Source: Lutjanus erythropterus (Eukaryota; Chordata; Actinopteri; Lutjaniformes; Lutjanidae). Taken from it: DNA of 64,000 nt. A program made the translations under genes and the position numbers. Numbering within the stretch: position 1 is the stretch's first letter; every line of letters starts with the position of its first letter. Below are positions 12,691 to 25,300 of the stretch, piece by piece. The notes under the pieces are model-generated. The model saw nothing but the letters and a program-made list of their open reading frames with translations. It did not search any database and was not told where the DNA came from. The stretch spans positions 31,827,555 to 31,891,554 of the forward strand of contig CM034591.1 of NCBI GenBank assembly GCA_020091685.1, read 5' to 3'.

Positions 12691-14750
12691 TGAAATCAGT
12701 CTCTTGTTATTCCCTCAAATTAATGGACGTTCAATACTAAATTGGCAGAGTAGCCCTTTAAAACTCAATCAAGTCGTGAAAATAGAGACAGATTTATGCA
12801 TCCAAATGTCCTCCGGCACATTATTCAAAGTCCAGGAGTCTCTCGCTGCATGTTGGATGTTGGAGAACAGAAGAAATATACCCAACGGTCCCAGGCAAAG
12901 GAATCACATCATTCTCAGTACAGCTGATACAGACCAATACAGTTTTAACATTACTTCTGGACAAGTGAACAGAAAAAATTAAACGTTTTTTATTCTATTC
13001 ATATACACACATTAAAATTATCATGAACATTTTTCCTGGTCAAGACAACAGCACATGTAGTTTCACATAAAAGATGGAAATGATAAAATTTACATACCAG
13101 CAATATCCATATCACATTTCATCTCAAGTGAAAGATGGGAGTGATTCCAAGGAGATGGTATCAGATAAATAAAGAATGAATCCTGCTTTATGTTTAAACC
13201 TTTGTCAGCTTAAACAAACAATTTAAATTTGATTGGCAAAGATGACTATTTCTGGTTTCATTCAGAAAGTCCTGTTGACAATATTGTCACAGTTTAGTGA
13301 GACTGAGACAGTGGCTGACACCCTGAGGTGGATCTTACACACAAATCAAAGGAAGCAAACCCGATACCTTTAATCAGGAAGTCAAATCACAGGTCACCTT
13401 CCTCTTTATAGCCCTTTAAACTTAAAAAACAAATAAACAGAAAACGGAGCATGTGCATGCACGCACACATGCACACAATCCATTATCTTCCACTGAGCAA
13501 ACATAACCTAAACCTGCACACACCTACATGCATGTCCACACACATAGACACACTTAAAAAATCCATTTGATGTATTTGAACAGAAAAAACGAAACCACGG
13601 ATCCAGACTGAGTGTCCGGCCCGTGCGTGTGTTTGTTGGTCTGCATCTGGGCAGACTTTGACTCCCCTTGTGGCCTGGATCAGAGGAGTGAAGCCAAGCA
13701 GAATCTCTGTCCTCTGTCAGATGGATGAAACCACTTAGCAAATTAGCAGTCTTCCCTTTCTGGCTTTACAACACACATATGGACACACACAATTCGAACA
13801 CACACTGTGAAAGCACACATAGAGGTATGTGCTTAAGTACACACACATACAAACAGCAGCATGGGGTGGTAAAAGGCCAGGTCATGAGAGACCAGCAGGA
13901 CCAGAAACATGTAGAGGCTGCAGACAGAGAGAGTGAGAGGAAAAGGGGGGAGTGAGAACGAGGAGGAGAGCGTGAGGGGAGGTGAGGATGATGACATGGA
14001 GAGAGGAAAAAACTGAGAGAAGAGGAGATGAAGTCAGGAAGGAAAGAGGAGGAGAGAAGAAGGGGAGGACACGGGGGCAGGCGAGGAGGACAGGGTGCGT
14101 CCCTGTGGAGAGAGTGGCCGCTGGGCAAATTAGCGTAACACCAAAATCCAGTCTGCTGAAGGGAGCGTGCGGGGGAAGGAGAGAGGAGTGGGACGGAGGG
14201 GGAATTGCCTGTGGCACGCATCCCTTTTACAGGGGTCACCAGCAGTACACATCAACTCAAATGTATAGACACACACTTACATGCATGCAAACCCTCACGC
14301 ACAATCTTTTCCCCACATATTCTGTGTTTTCTGTGTTTTTTTTGTGTTTGTTCTTTGCCAACAAATTAACTAATATATGTGCTAGATCAGCAGCTATTGA
14401 TTATTTTAGTTATCGAGTAGTCTATTATTCCAATTTATTCCATTTATTGAGTAATCAAATAAGAAATATCTTTTGCTTTATTAAAGAGCAATAATATTAT
14501 CTGTCAAAACCATACCAAACTCCCTAAACACACCTGCTGTGTTAGATTGGTGCATTTTAGGCTGCAGTTTCTACTTATACCAAATGATATTTTGCTCTGT
14601 GGTGTTTTTTAAGCAGTAAGGGGTGTGTGTGTGTGTTACCATCATGATGGTCAGGCTTTAAGAAATGTACCACAGCATTTTGTTTTGTGTGGTTATTTTC
14701 TTGAACAAAACTTAGCTAACTTAGGGACATCAGAACGAGCCACCATGTTA

Positions 14751-15192
14751 CATTCTTAAAAGGAAAATTTGTCACTTTTCATGTGGATGTTCAGTCAGTG
14801 TTGATGGTAAATGTAGTCAGTTGAAGCAATAAATTCCTTAGTTTGTGTTATATTGACCAAGAAAACTGGTTCTGGCAGTAGTGCCTACATGTACCAGGAT
14901 GCATTGTGGGTGAGCTTCAGATGCCCACGCCCATGTTGCCTTGTGTCACCACCCTAGCCAAATGCTATTACTTTGTTGGCCAAAACATAGTGTTAGGTGA
15001 CAAAAATACTCATCTAGCACAACCTCTGGGAGGATGTAGGAAGAACAACACATTTTGCAGCATTAGAGCACAGTTTTGTAGGTCAGTATAGCACACACTG
15101 AGGAATTTACTGCTTAGACTGACTATGTTTTATTATTGCTCAAATGACTACATTTACCATCAACATCCATGTGAAAAGTTTCCCCTTAGCTA
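14751..15192. mobile_element. Fold-back element with arms of about 110 bases
   Basis: The left arm (about 14751-14858) has TTTTCATGTGGATGTT, GATGGTAAATGTAGTCAG and TAAATTCCTTAG. The right arm (about 15081-15190) has these in reverse complement and reverse order: GGAATTTACTG, GACTACATTTACCATCAACA and CATCCATGTGAAAAG. The arms end in matching TTGACC/GGTCAG. It is non-coding. Confidence 0.7.
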
Positions 15193-15354
15193 GCCATTAC
15201 TCATAGCCATAATTAATGTATTTCTTTACTAGGCTTCACCTGGACTATAGCAATCCTATTGATTTACGTTAAATGCTAAAGTTAACACTACCTTGTGTTG
15301 GGTTCTCTCTTTCACTTTCTGGCAGACACTTTCTGTCATTTTCTCTGTTTTCTC

Positions 15355-15480
15355 ATTACAAAGTTATCTCAGGGTGCTTTTCATATAGAGCAGGTCCAGA
15401 CTGTGCTCTCTGTAAACCCACTGAGACGACTGCTGTGAGGAAAAACTTCTTTTTAACAGGCAGAAACATTAAGGGATCCA
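15355..15480. repeat. Second copy of the TCTCAGGG...GCAGGTC repeat
   Basis: Here the copy continues into GTGAGGAAAAACTTCTTTTT and AACAGGCAGAAACATT, a tail often seen in this teleost repeat and missing from the copy at 12540. Confidence 0.45.
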
Positions 15481-15755
15481 CAGTGTATGCACATTATTCA
15501 AAAATAACAAGCATCCATGTCAAACACATTATATGGACTAAATGAAGCTTTGATGCAAATAAATTACTTTTAGTAATCGACTTACTCAAGTTTCTCAAAG
15601 TTTGCTTCAGCTCTAATATGTGCACACATATGCTGAGACCCATGGACATTTTAAAGTCATCATATAAACAGAAACATGGATGTGATTGCGTTATGTGACA
15701 TCAGCGCTAATTAAATATTTATATGAAGGAAAAGACACAAACATGCATACTAGAC

Positions 15756-15779
15756 ATGTGTGTGTGTGTGTGTGTGTGT
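15756..15779. repeat. (TG)n microsatellite
   Basis: About 12 TG units in a non-coding region. Confidence 0.95.
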
Positions 15780-16223
15780 CCATGCTGTCTTCATCCTAGT
15801 GTCCAGAGAATCACATCAGGGAATAACAGACACATGAGGATCAGATTGATTAAGGCTGGAGTTCTTAGCAGTAATGCTGAGGATTAAGACAGCTAATAAA
15901 TGTTTCATTCAAAGCCAGACGCAGATCAAACGTGAGAAAGGCCCCCAGCTCGCCCCGGCTGGGGTTACTGTGATTCAGCTCTGTCCTCTCTTCCTTCTTC
16001 TCCGTCTCCTCCGCCTCCCTCAGCTGTTGGTTTTCAGCTGTATTATGACAGCCACTACAGATCGTCTCACTCGCAACTACAGGCCCTGCCCTTGTGCCTA
16101 CACATCATTAGCCCTCCATCTGTCAGCTTCCTAACAGGTTCCCACTAATGCGGCCAAGGACTCACTTCATTGCATTCCTATCCAACAGGCAGCGGGAGTC
16201 AATTCAGAGATTCAGAAATTTTT

Positions 16224-16930
16224 AGGGGAGACCGGGAGGTGCTGTAACACCTGGTTAGTTTTAACACTGTCAGTTTGACCAATTTGAAAAGCGCTGTGGT
16301 GATGTCATCAATATAGTACACTGCAATTTCATTTTTGTGCTCACAGGAGAATTGGCGTGTGTCTGTGAGGAACATTATGTTTTTTATGACAAAAACAAAA
16401 CAAAACAGATTTTTGAGTAAGAAAGACATTTTTTGTCTAGCATCCATTATATTGTAGATGCCTGGGGTAGGGAGAACTGTAACCGTTCATGACAATGGGA
16501 ATTTCTGCATTGTGTGCATGCAACATGTTGAATACTCAAGGCAATAAGACAAGTGGATCCAGTGTGTATGTTGTCAGTTCTGAGCCCAGAGGCAGCCATC
16601 TACATTTGCCATAACTGTGACAGTGAGTGAACCCATATGTAGCACACACACATTCAGGAATATAGTTCACTCGCACACAGTGGTTTTTGTGACTTTAAAG
16701 TTTTCCCTGAATTCAAAACTGTTTACTTTTATTCTTCAACAAAGGTCATTCATTGAATAATGTGGATCTTAATTCAGTCATGTTGTTTTATCTATCCCCA
16801 CCCAGTGTTACAACAAAAATTCTAAAATCAAAATCTCTGTAAAAGACATCCGATTGAGTTTTTAGCATGAACAACTGTTTAGTTCCTGAAGCTCAAACAA
16901 AAAGTGTTACTACCATCCCAAGTCTCCCCT
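16224..16930. mobile_element. Non-autonomous DNA transposon, GGGGAGAC family A
   Basis: Begins AGGGGAGACCGGGAGG and ends CCCAAGTCTCCCCT. At 707 bases this is the simplest copy. It shares GTTGTCAGTTCTG, the GCAGCCATCTACATT block and the right-end TCAAACAAAAAGTGTTACTA with the copy at 6370, and a similar right end in inverted form with the copy at 20101. No open frame. Confidence 0.7.
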
Positions 16931-17693
16931 CCTACTTCATTGCCTCCCTCTGCTCCTGTATTCTCTTTGCCTACATCCCCTTTCTTTCTCTGCTCCTCAT
17001 CCACTTTTAACCTTTCCACTCCACCCCTCTCATCCCCGTCTTCATCCTTCTGTTCCTGACTTGTTCCCTAAAGTATCTGTCGAGATTAAGGGCTGGTGCC
17101 AATGGTCAACAGGGGATTAGCACGAATGGAGGTTGGAGAATGTGTGAAAACCAGTTAAATCGCACACTCTGCAGGCCATACACATATGCCCATACACTCT
17201 TTTACACACACACACACAGAAGCACAGATAACTCACATGTGCACATACCCAAGCAACCAGGCAGCTGCATCTGGCATCACGCTCATCTCTCAGCACACAC
17301 ACACGGTCCACACCCCCACTGCAATGCACCCCCAGTGCAGTATAGGCAGAAAAAAATAAATATAAATGTTGTATGTGTTGCAGCTAAAGTGATGAGTAGG
17401 CTTAAATAAAAGTAAAATAAAATACAGAGAATGTGTGTCAAAAAGCACAGGAAGATGTAGTGGCTAATGGCAGTGACGGTGACACTGGTCCTGGCAAATG
17501 GGCTTTGTGGCTGCGTGTGTAACTCTATCTGTGGAGGGGGAATACAGCAGTGGTTGGGTAATGGAAAGGTCATTTAGCCAATCCCCCAGGTAGGGGGGCT
17601 GGTCTGACACGGCTCGTTTGTCACAGTTCAATAACTGCCACTCCGGGGAGTGTGAGGGAGAGACAGAAAACGACTGAGAGAGGCAGGAAACTT

Positions 17694-17695
<2 letters not shown>

Positions 17696-17749
<54 letters not shown>
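17696..17749. repeat. (TG)n microsatellite
   Basis: About 27 uninterrupted TG units ending in TATACACA. Confidence 0.97.
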
Positions 17750-17752
<3 letters not shown>

Positions 17753-18677
17753 CACAGCCTGGCAGCACAGCTGATTCCCAGAGCTTGTCCCTCCATTAGA
17801 GGCCTCAAACGGGGTCACAGAGAAGGCCAAACACCACGGACTCAGTCATCTCAACGTGAAAACTCGTAAGCCTCGGCCTGTGAGGATTATCTTCGCTCTA
17901 ACTGGTAGATGTTTCGTTTTCCAAGTGGGAAAACAGAATTCTTACACCCTCTTGAACCCAAAGACGGCCTCTCCAGAAGGATGGCTGACTGTAATCCAGG
18001 GCTTTTGATCAACCAGCAGGATGAGAAATAATATAGCCAAAATTATATTTTTACCAGGTTCAATGGTAGAGAGCAGACTGCACATGCAGTAGGTTGACAG
18101 AATCTAAAGTAAGATATATTTTCTTTTGCAAATTCATATGGTAGTTGCATCTACACACATACAATATTCTAGAGACCCCTCATGAATCAAGTCCCTCAGA
18201 ATATTTTTTTTTTACATTTTTACTTAATTACGTAAAAAAAAAAACATAGGAGAAATATATTAGAAAGATCCAACACATGTTAAAATATTTGCCCCAATTA
18301 CAACACAGAATACAAATGTAGAGAGAGATGATTTGGGTGACTGGCAGGAGGAAGATTTATATACTGTGTAAATTTATTGAAGACTTATAAATTGCTAGAT
18401 TAGAACATAATATATGAACAATTCTTGATTTAAAATTGAAAATGTTTCTATTACTTGAGAACCACTGTGTTAAACTGACACACTGGATGCACACATTGAT
18501 ACTCCTCATAGTAAATTGCTGTCCAATGAAAATCATCTCCAAATTTTTCAGAGAAACTGAAGTCTAAATGCTAATTTATTGTTTTTATTATTTTCCCCAG
18601 AAATCATCATACCTATTAGCTGAATAAACTATTTTAAAACTCACTGAATTATCTGAAAAATCTATTATATTACAAAT

Positions 18678-19260
18678 AGAGCTGCAACAATTATTGGATT
18701 AACTGATTAATTAATGAATTAATCATGGACAATTTTGATAAGTGATTAATTGTTTTGAGTCATTTTTAAAGAAATGTATCCAAACTCTTGGATTTCAGCT
18801 TCTCAAATGTGAATATTCTGGTTTCTTTAGTCCTCTGTGACAGGAACTCAAACTGAACATTTTTGCGTTGTACGATACAGTTAAATACAAAAAAAAAAAC
18901 ATTTTGCATCCATAGGCAGCTCTGTTCAAAAGACTACACACAGATTAGTCATTGAACATACAGTACAGACACTTTCCACAAACGTACAAAAAACACAACA
19001 AATGGTCAAGACAAATATACAGTACATACCACATTATATCCTTTGGATTTAGATCTCATTTAGCAAAACACTGAATGTGATTTAATAACATGATAAACTG
19101 ATGTATTAATTAATTCTTCAGCCTGTTGCCTTTAAATGGAAAAAGGTGGGCTGTGGACAAAGCAAGACATTTCAGGACATCACCTTTGTCTTTTGGAGAC
19201 ATTGATCAACATTGTTGAGGGATTAACTGATAATGAAAATAATTATTATTTGCAGCCAGA
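18678..19260. mobile_element. hAT-like MITE with GCTGCAAC ends, copy 1
   Basis: Starts AGAGCTGCAACAATTATTGG and ends ATAATTATTATTTGCAGCC, with inner ATTAATTAATGAATTAATC. The internal order (a TCTCAAATGTGAATATTCTG block, a TTTAGTCCTCTGTGACAG block, then GCTGTGGACAAAGCAAGACA and GACATTGATCAACATT) is shared with 38005 and 61900. Some 270 extra bases at about 18865-19140 separate blocks that are adjacent in the other copies. Confidence 0.65.
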
Positions 19261-20100
19261 ATCACAAAACTAAAAAACAGATCTGTTTTTGTTATTAACT
19301 CATGAGAAGCTGATATTTTGAAGATAAATGGTTTTCACAGGACAGCAATGAAGTTTTTGAATATATCACCCAAAATAAGATTTGTCTGACCAGTCAAATA
19401 ATAAATCAAAAATTTGTCTGGCCAGTGCAGCATATGCAGAATTGCAGCTCAAAGTGCTTAGTAGTTTTTGAAAAAGAACATAAATAAAAAGGGAGTCAAA
19501 ATGGTAAAAGTCTATGCTCCATTATTCTCAGTTGGCTGTATTGATTTGTTCTGTCCCTTTAACATGTAGTTAGGTGTGCAACAGAATGATCTCCCAGCTT
19601 TGTGAGAGAGCCAAAGATTTTCACACGTCTCATTGAGCGACTGGTGAGAGACACCAGTCTGTTCTTCTCCTCACTTTGAAAATCAATAATAAGCTTCTAT
19701 GTGCTCATTCACGCGTCTCCATGTTCTTCCCGCAGAGACGCCCAAGGCACAGATTTGTATTCATCTCAACTGGATTGAGAAATTTTGGATTTTATGTCTG
19801 ACCCCCCATGGAGATTTAAGAACTACAGACTCAGACAATGATGGGAGGGTTTGATCCCATGACACTTCAATTCTTGGTTTCTTGGAGGCGCTTTAGGAAG
19901 GTCTGTGTCTCCCCCTTCTGGTCATCACAGGAAACAGCAATTGGAAGAAAATGTGTGGAACAACAAAACTTTCAGAGTTCTCGTGTAACTTATCTTGAGG
20001 TTCAGTAAAAGTAAAAGGATGGATAAAAAGAAGAAGAAACAAGATAAACAGTCAAACAAACAAATAATAAGTGCCACATTTACAATATAATTCAATCTTT

Positions 20101-21816
20101 AGGGGAGACTTGAGATGGTAGTAACACTTTTTGTCTGAGCATCAGTAACTCAGTAGTTTTTCTTGCTAGATCTCTGGTGGACATACATGGTGGACATACA
20201 TACATTTTTTGAGTATCTGTACTTTACTTGAGTATTTGTTTTGGGTTTTTTTGGTTTTTTTGGAAACTTCTGACTTTCACTCCACTACATTTCAAAGACA
20301 AATATTGTACTTTTGACTCCACTACATTTCTAGGAAGGTTGTTGTTACTTTTTGACTGAGCACATCGTTGCAGTTTTCTCTTTTCTAAAATGTAATTGGT
20401 CACATGCTGTGTTCCTCACAGAAAGAAACCAATCACAGTAGCTCCTCTAAAATGGGACTGATGTAAAAGCAGAAATACGTCCAGGCGCACAAACAAGCAC
20501 AAGCAAGCTCTCCCTCTTTCATTCAAACAAAAAGCGGTAATGGTGACAGCAGGAGAAAGACAAAATTAAATCTCAACATGTTATTATAATTATTAATTAT
20601 TCCAGGTAACTTTTAAAGTTGGATTGTTTTTATCGGGGTGAAAAATACAACATAATTCATGTATATACTGCCTCTGAAGACAGAAAGAAATCTCAGTTAT
20701 TTAACAGACTTGAAGAACTCCTTACAGTTGGCTTCAATCTGCTTTTATGCAGTGATTTTAATACAATTACATCAGAAAATGACAATAGCTGTCCTTTTTG
20801 TTTTTGATTGTATTTCTATGCTGAAGTTTTTATAGGTGTTTCTATAGGCTTTGTGTAGCAGAGTGGTTCTACAAGCAAGTCAGTGCATCATTAGATGGTT
20901 TCAGAGTTACAAGCTTCTGTAAATGCATCATGAAAACAATACAGCATGTATTGATATTAGAAAATGTACTTTGTAATTTGTACTTTTGAATACTTAAGTA
21001 TTTTTTAAAAACATGTACTTCTGAATACTTAAGTATTTTTAAAACCAAGTACTCTAGTACTTCAACTCAAGTAAAATTTTGACTGAGAAACTTTCACTTG
21101 TAGTTGAGTAATATTTGACAAGGAGTATCTATACTTTGACTCAAGTACTGGGGTTGAGTACTTTGTCCACCACTGCTACTATGTAATATAAATGTGAAAA
21201 AGTATCTGCGTAGATGGTGCCTTCTGCCTGTGTTTGGGAGGCTTTATCAAGCCTGAACTTTGGTGTTTGACGTTTAGAGATGTTGTGGTGCATTTAATAC
21301 AGTTCAGAAAATGCTACTGATTCCATTTTTAAAGGGACAGGTGGAAAAAAAATCAGTGCCAGGGTTCAACCACTGTCACAGTTTGGACAAATGCAGATGA
21401 CTGCCCCTGGGGTGCAGGCTGTGTGGACCCAGAAATGACAACGTACACACTTGACTGACACTTCTTGTTGCCTTGAGTTTACAAAGTATTCCATGCACTA
21501 TGCAGAAATTCTTATCATTTTAATGAACTGTTACAACTGTCCTCACCACAAGCTGCTGTTTTATCATGTGGGCTTTAAGGAATGCAAAGCAAATGAAAGC
21601 AAAGGAAAGCAAAGCATTAAAAACTTCTAATATATACCATATAAGTCAAACCATTGTTTTTACAATACAATAAATGCTGGGCAAAAGACATGCTACTTCT
21701 CCTGCAATCTCAAAAAGGAAATGGGAGAGTATGATATATACTTATATCACTGCAGCTCTTTTCTGATTGGTTTAACTAACAGTGTGACAACTAACCCCTG
21801 GTCTCCAGTCTCCCCT
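20101..21816. mobile_element. Non-autonomous DNA transposon, GGGGAGAC family A, inverted, with nested element
   Basis: Begins AGGGGAGACTTGAGATGGTA followed by GTAACACTTTTTGTCTGAGC, the reverse complement of the right end of the copies at 6370 and 16224. It ends CCAGTCTCCCCT. A separate hAT-like element occupies 20172-21175, so the copy is older than that insertion. Confidence 0.65.
20172..21175. mobile_element. hAT-like non-autonomous element nested in family A copy
   Basis: The ends read CTCTGGTGGACA and, on the right, TACTTTGTCCACCACTG, an imperfect inverted pair. Subterminal blocks are rich in TACTTGAGTA, ACTTAAGTA and CTTTGACTC, typical of abundant teleost MITEs with CAGTGGTGGACAAAGTA ends. 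No transposase frame is present. Confidence 0.65.
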
Positions 21817-22200
21817 GCTTAGATCTGTACTGAAGATATTCAAATTTATTTGTATTTAATATGAATGTGTTAATATATTGGGTAAGTTTTGAAATAATCT
21901 TAATAATCTAATATAATCAATGTGCACTCTAGACTCAAGTGACAAGTGCAATTGATAAATCTTAAGGCCATCAGTCATTACTCACACCAGCTATGACTGA
22001 AACTAGCTTGTCACTGTAAATCACCAAACCAACACTTTCTTTAGCTGCAGCTAGACCACTTTATATACACATCTGCAGTGGTATAAATTGTCTGCAGATG
22101 TGTTTTATAAACCTGTACACAACATTCAGTGATATTGAAACAGATCCTGTCTTGCACATGGGCTGAGCTGAGTGTGGTCAGTGACATCATGGGACAGAAA

Positions 22201-22387
22201 CTCTTCCTCATTCAAACTGACTCACTGACGTTTGGGCCACTCGTGGTTTGAGACACGGTATACTTGGCTCCATATATGTGTATGTATATCCACCACCTTC
22301 AATAATTTTATTCAAACTGTCAGTGAACATTTAAGTCCTGTAAGTGAAGAAAGCAACGGCGTTCAGTTCGAGGAAGTAACAACTGAG
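22201..22387 (+). promoter_or_regulatory. pstpip1: pstpip1 5' flank with AP-1 and PU.1-like sites
   Basis: The sequence before the pstpip1 start has a perfect AP-1 site TGACTCA at 22218-22224. It also has two GAGGAA cores typical of PU.1/ETS: TTCCTC (reverse strand) around 22204-22209 and GAGGAAGT around 22370-22377. PU.1 sites suit a myeloid/lymphoid gene, but the transcription start is not visible, so some of this may be 5' UTR. Functional use is an inference. Confidence 0.3.
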
Positions 22388-25300
22388 ATGGCACCTTTGA
22401 TGTTTAAAGATGCTTTCTGGGTGAGTCTTTTGAATCTTTGTGGTCTTTTGTTGTGCTGAAGCCCTCCTTGTCAAAAACTGAAAGATTATTGATAAATTAC
22501 AATCCTGCAAAGTACCTGCAAAACAAACTAACACTCATATTGTCATGTCTCAATATATAAATATACTATATTTTAACTTATACCAGTCTTATATCACATA
22601 ATGTAAATAACAACATTATATAGATCAGTATTGACCACAAATTGTTTTCTACTCTGTGCTACATGTCTTCCCTTAGAGTTCAAATTACTGTAATGTGTGT
22701 AAAATGTGTTTGCTTTTGCCTTATTTTACAATCTGCTCTACTGAACTGAAGGGTTAGTTTGATGAAGTACCGAGTATGTTGACTTGTCACACAGTACTAT
22801 TTTTTGCTACTTCTCCATTTTTACCACATAGTGAGGTCCAGGATTGACTCAGGAACATGTGGCAATAGTTGTTGAGCAATTTATTGTGCAGTATATATAT
22901 CTTTTGTATCTTTTGTTTTTCTATGTCTTCTAAATACAGGGGTCTGAATTCACTTGTCATGCCGGCTATGATGCTGTGATCCAGAGGTTACGAGATGGAC
23001 GGCAAATGTGTAAAGATGTGGAGGAGCTTTTAAAGATGAGGTAGTAGTTCAGCAGTTTCAGTAACTTGGGGATTTGAGAAATTCTTAAACCACATTCTGT
23101 TTTTTGTGATTGTTGTGTAATTAAAGGGACCATTCACCCCAGGTTTGAAAATACTTTTTTTTTTTTTTTTTTTTACCTATTTATCCATCTAGATTGTTTT
23201 GGTGTGAGCTGCCAAGTTTTGGAGATATCAGCCATAGACGTGTTTGCCTTCACTCGATTATAATAGAATTAAATAACACTCAGCTTGGGGTGCTCAAAGC
23301 GCTAAAGAAAATACATTTGAAAATTCCAACAGCACTGTCTCTTTCCAGAAATCATGACCTGGTTACTTAAGATAATCCACAGACCTTGTTGTGACCAGTT
23401 TCCTGCAGGAACATTTTCTTTTTCTATTAGAAAGACAGTAGTTCTGTTCCGACATTAAACAGCTCACAATGACAAAACCATTTTATTACCTGATTACTAA
23501 CTGGAGTTTTTGTTATTATCATGAGACAATAGATGGTTAACTATTCTCTATAATATGAGCCTAAGATTACTATATTTGTTAACTGAGCTAAAAATATGTC
23601 AAATTTCTAGCGGTAACTTGATTTAACAGTACACGTAATCGGTCACACCGATGTTCAGTTAGTCCCACAATAGATTAACAGTTAAGCTGATCTTTCACAG
23701 ATTCCCAAATTCAGTAAACTAAAGTAAATAGTAAGGTTTATAGTAAGGAACAAAGCCTCTCAAGCTTGTATCTGTATTAACAGAGTGAAGGATCCACATG
23801 ATGGTATCTGCACATCAAAGCAGAATACAGTGATGCATACTGTGTCCCTTTTGTTAGAGTTATTAGACAGTTGAGTTTTACTAACTGTTAACCAAATGCT
23901 AAAACAAATTCTGGGTGCCTGTCTGTTCGTACTGCACAGGGCACTTGCAGAGGAGAAGTATGGGAAAGAACTGGTGACTATTGCTCGCAAAGCGGGAGGA
24001 CACACTGAGATCAGGTAAATACACCAACTGACATTCACATGACATTCACATACTATAGACTTTGTATATTGGTACAAAATAATCTTGTGTGGAAAACAGT
24101 CACGTATTCATTTTGTTGAAAGATAACATGATGAATTTAAAATACAGTTTAATGCCCATTGAAACTGACCAGAAACATAAAATATAAAACATCCGTCAGA
24201 CACTATGAGTCATAATCTATTTAGAGGAAACACAAATTTCTGTGTCTGTGTGATAAAAAGAGGATAAAAAGAGAAACAGTATTGTTGTGTGTGTGCATGT
24301 GTGTGTGTGTGTGTGTGCACTCCAGCGACCCCTGTCTCAGTGTACAGGAGGTCATTATCTGCTGCCAGTTTCCTGTTTTCTTCTAAAATACAGTCTGCCC
24401 TCTTACAGTAAATGTCAGAGAGGTGTTTAAACTGCTCTGTTGTAGTCACTTAGTCATCAGCAGTCACACAGTTAAGTTTTGAGCTTCTTGGTGACTGTGT
24501 TCTTAGAAATGAATAAGAAGAAACACATGATGCTGAGCAACAAATTCTAAAAATGTTAGGTGGTTAAGTTTATTTTAATCTTCTGCCTCTTTGTGCCCGA
24601 CATGAAAATGCAAACGGTCACGGAAATGTTTCTCATCTTTTTTTTTTTTTTTTCAGCACCTTGAGGGCATCTTTTGAACAATTAAAAACACGTAAGCTCC
24701 TCCGGTCAACCAAAGCACTAAATACTGCAACATATAAAGAACAACATTGTTCTAATTTGCGCAAAGTGTAAAATTATCCATTTTGCTGTTTTGATATTTT
24801 TGGCTGCAGAAATTGAGAACATCGGGAACTTTCACATCCAATTGTCAGATATATTGAAAGAGGAGGTGAAAAAGATTGAGACATTCAGAGAGCGGCAGAA
24901 AGAGCAGAGGAAGAAGGTACTGGGCAATTTCTGTTGCTTGTTGCTTAACAACTGACTTATTGTACACAAACATAGAGGTGAGATTTGGTGATCTCTTGAG
25001 GCATACACTGAAACTCCTCTTCTCACACAGGTTCACAGGTGGACCTGTTAAATCAATGTAATGCAATGAAAGAGTGCTGCAATTAGTCCTACCTGTCAAG
25101 ATTGTAATGTTCAGTTTTGTTACCAACAAATTATAGGAATGTTGCCTCAATCCTATGACCATGTCAAATTTAGGGGAAATGTAATATTCAACCCGTTCTC
25201 ATCCCAACTCATCATATAGCGATGCTTTGCAGAAAACCTTTTTAACATATGATTAACTTTCTGAAGTGATTGCACCAAAACTACTCAGATAGGTTTACAC

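Larger units (their letters stand above)
14385..15605. mobile_element. Split MITE with ATCGAGTA/TAATCGA ends enclosing later insertions
   Basis: At 14385-14470 are TATTGATTATTTTAGTTATC and ATCGAGTAGTCTATTATTCC. At 15565-15605 are TAGTAATCGACTTACTCAAG and a GCTTCAGCTCTAA end, which reads as the opposite end of the same kind of element. The DNA between includes the fold-back element at 14751 and a short repeat at 15355. The nesting is inferred. Confidence 0.35.
1..22200. other. Gene-poor left flank
   Basis: No exon with conserved protein content was recognised on either strand. Open frames here are short and coincide with repeats or biased tracts (CT-rich 1190-1330 and 6780-7150; purine-rich 13920-14220). 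Besides the repeats listed separately, unique repeat-poor stretches remain at about 4390-4690, 8120-8470, 10640-10980, 11500-11660, 15690-16140 and 17040-17130. The rest shows nothing specific. It could be intergenic or a large intron of a gene outside the window. Confidence 0.6.

Noticed and set aside
13766-14494. Overlapping frames of 157 and 170 codons on opposite strands
   Set aside because: The DNA is a strongly purine-rich tract that lacks stop codons by composition. Ser/Pro/Leu-rich or Arg/Glu/Gly-rich translations are typical artefacts.
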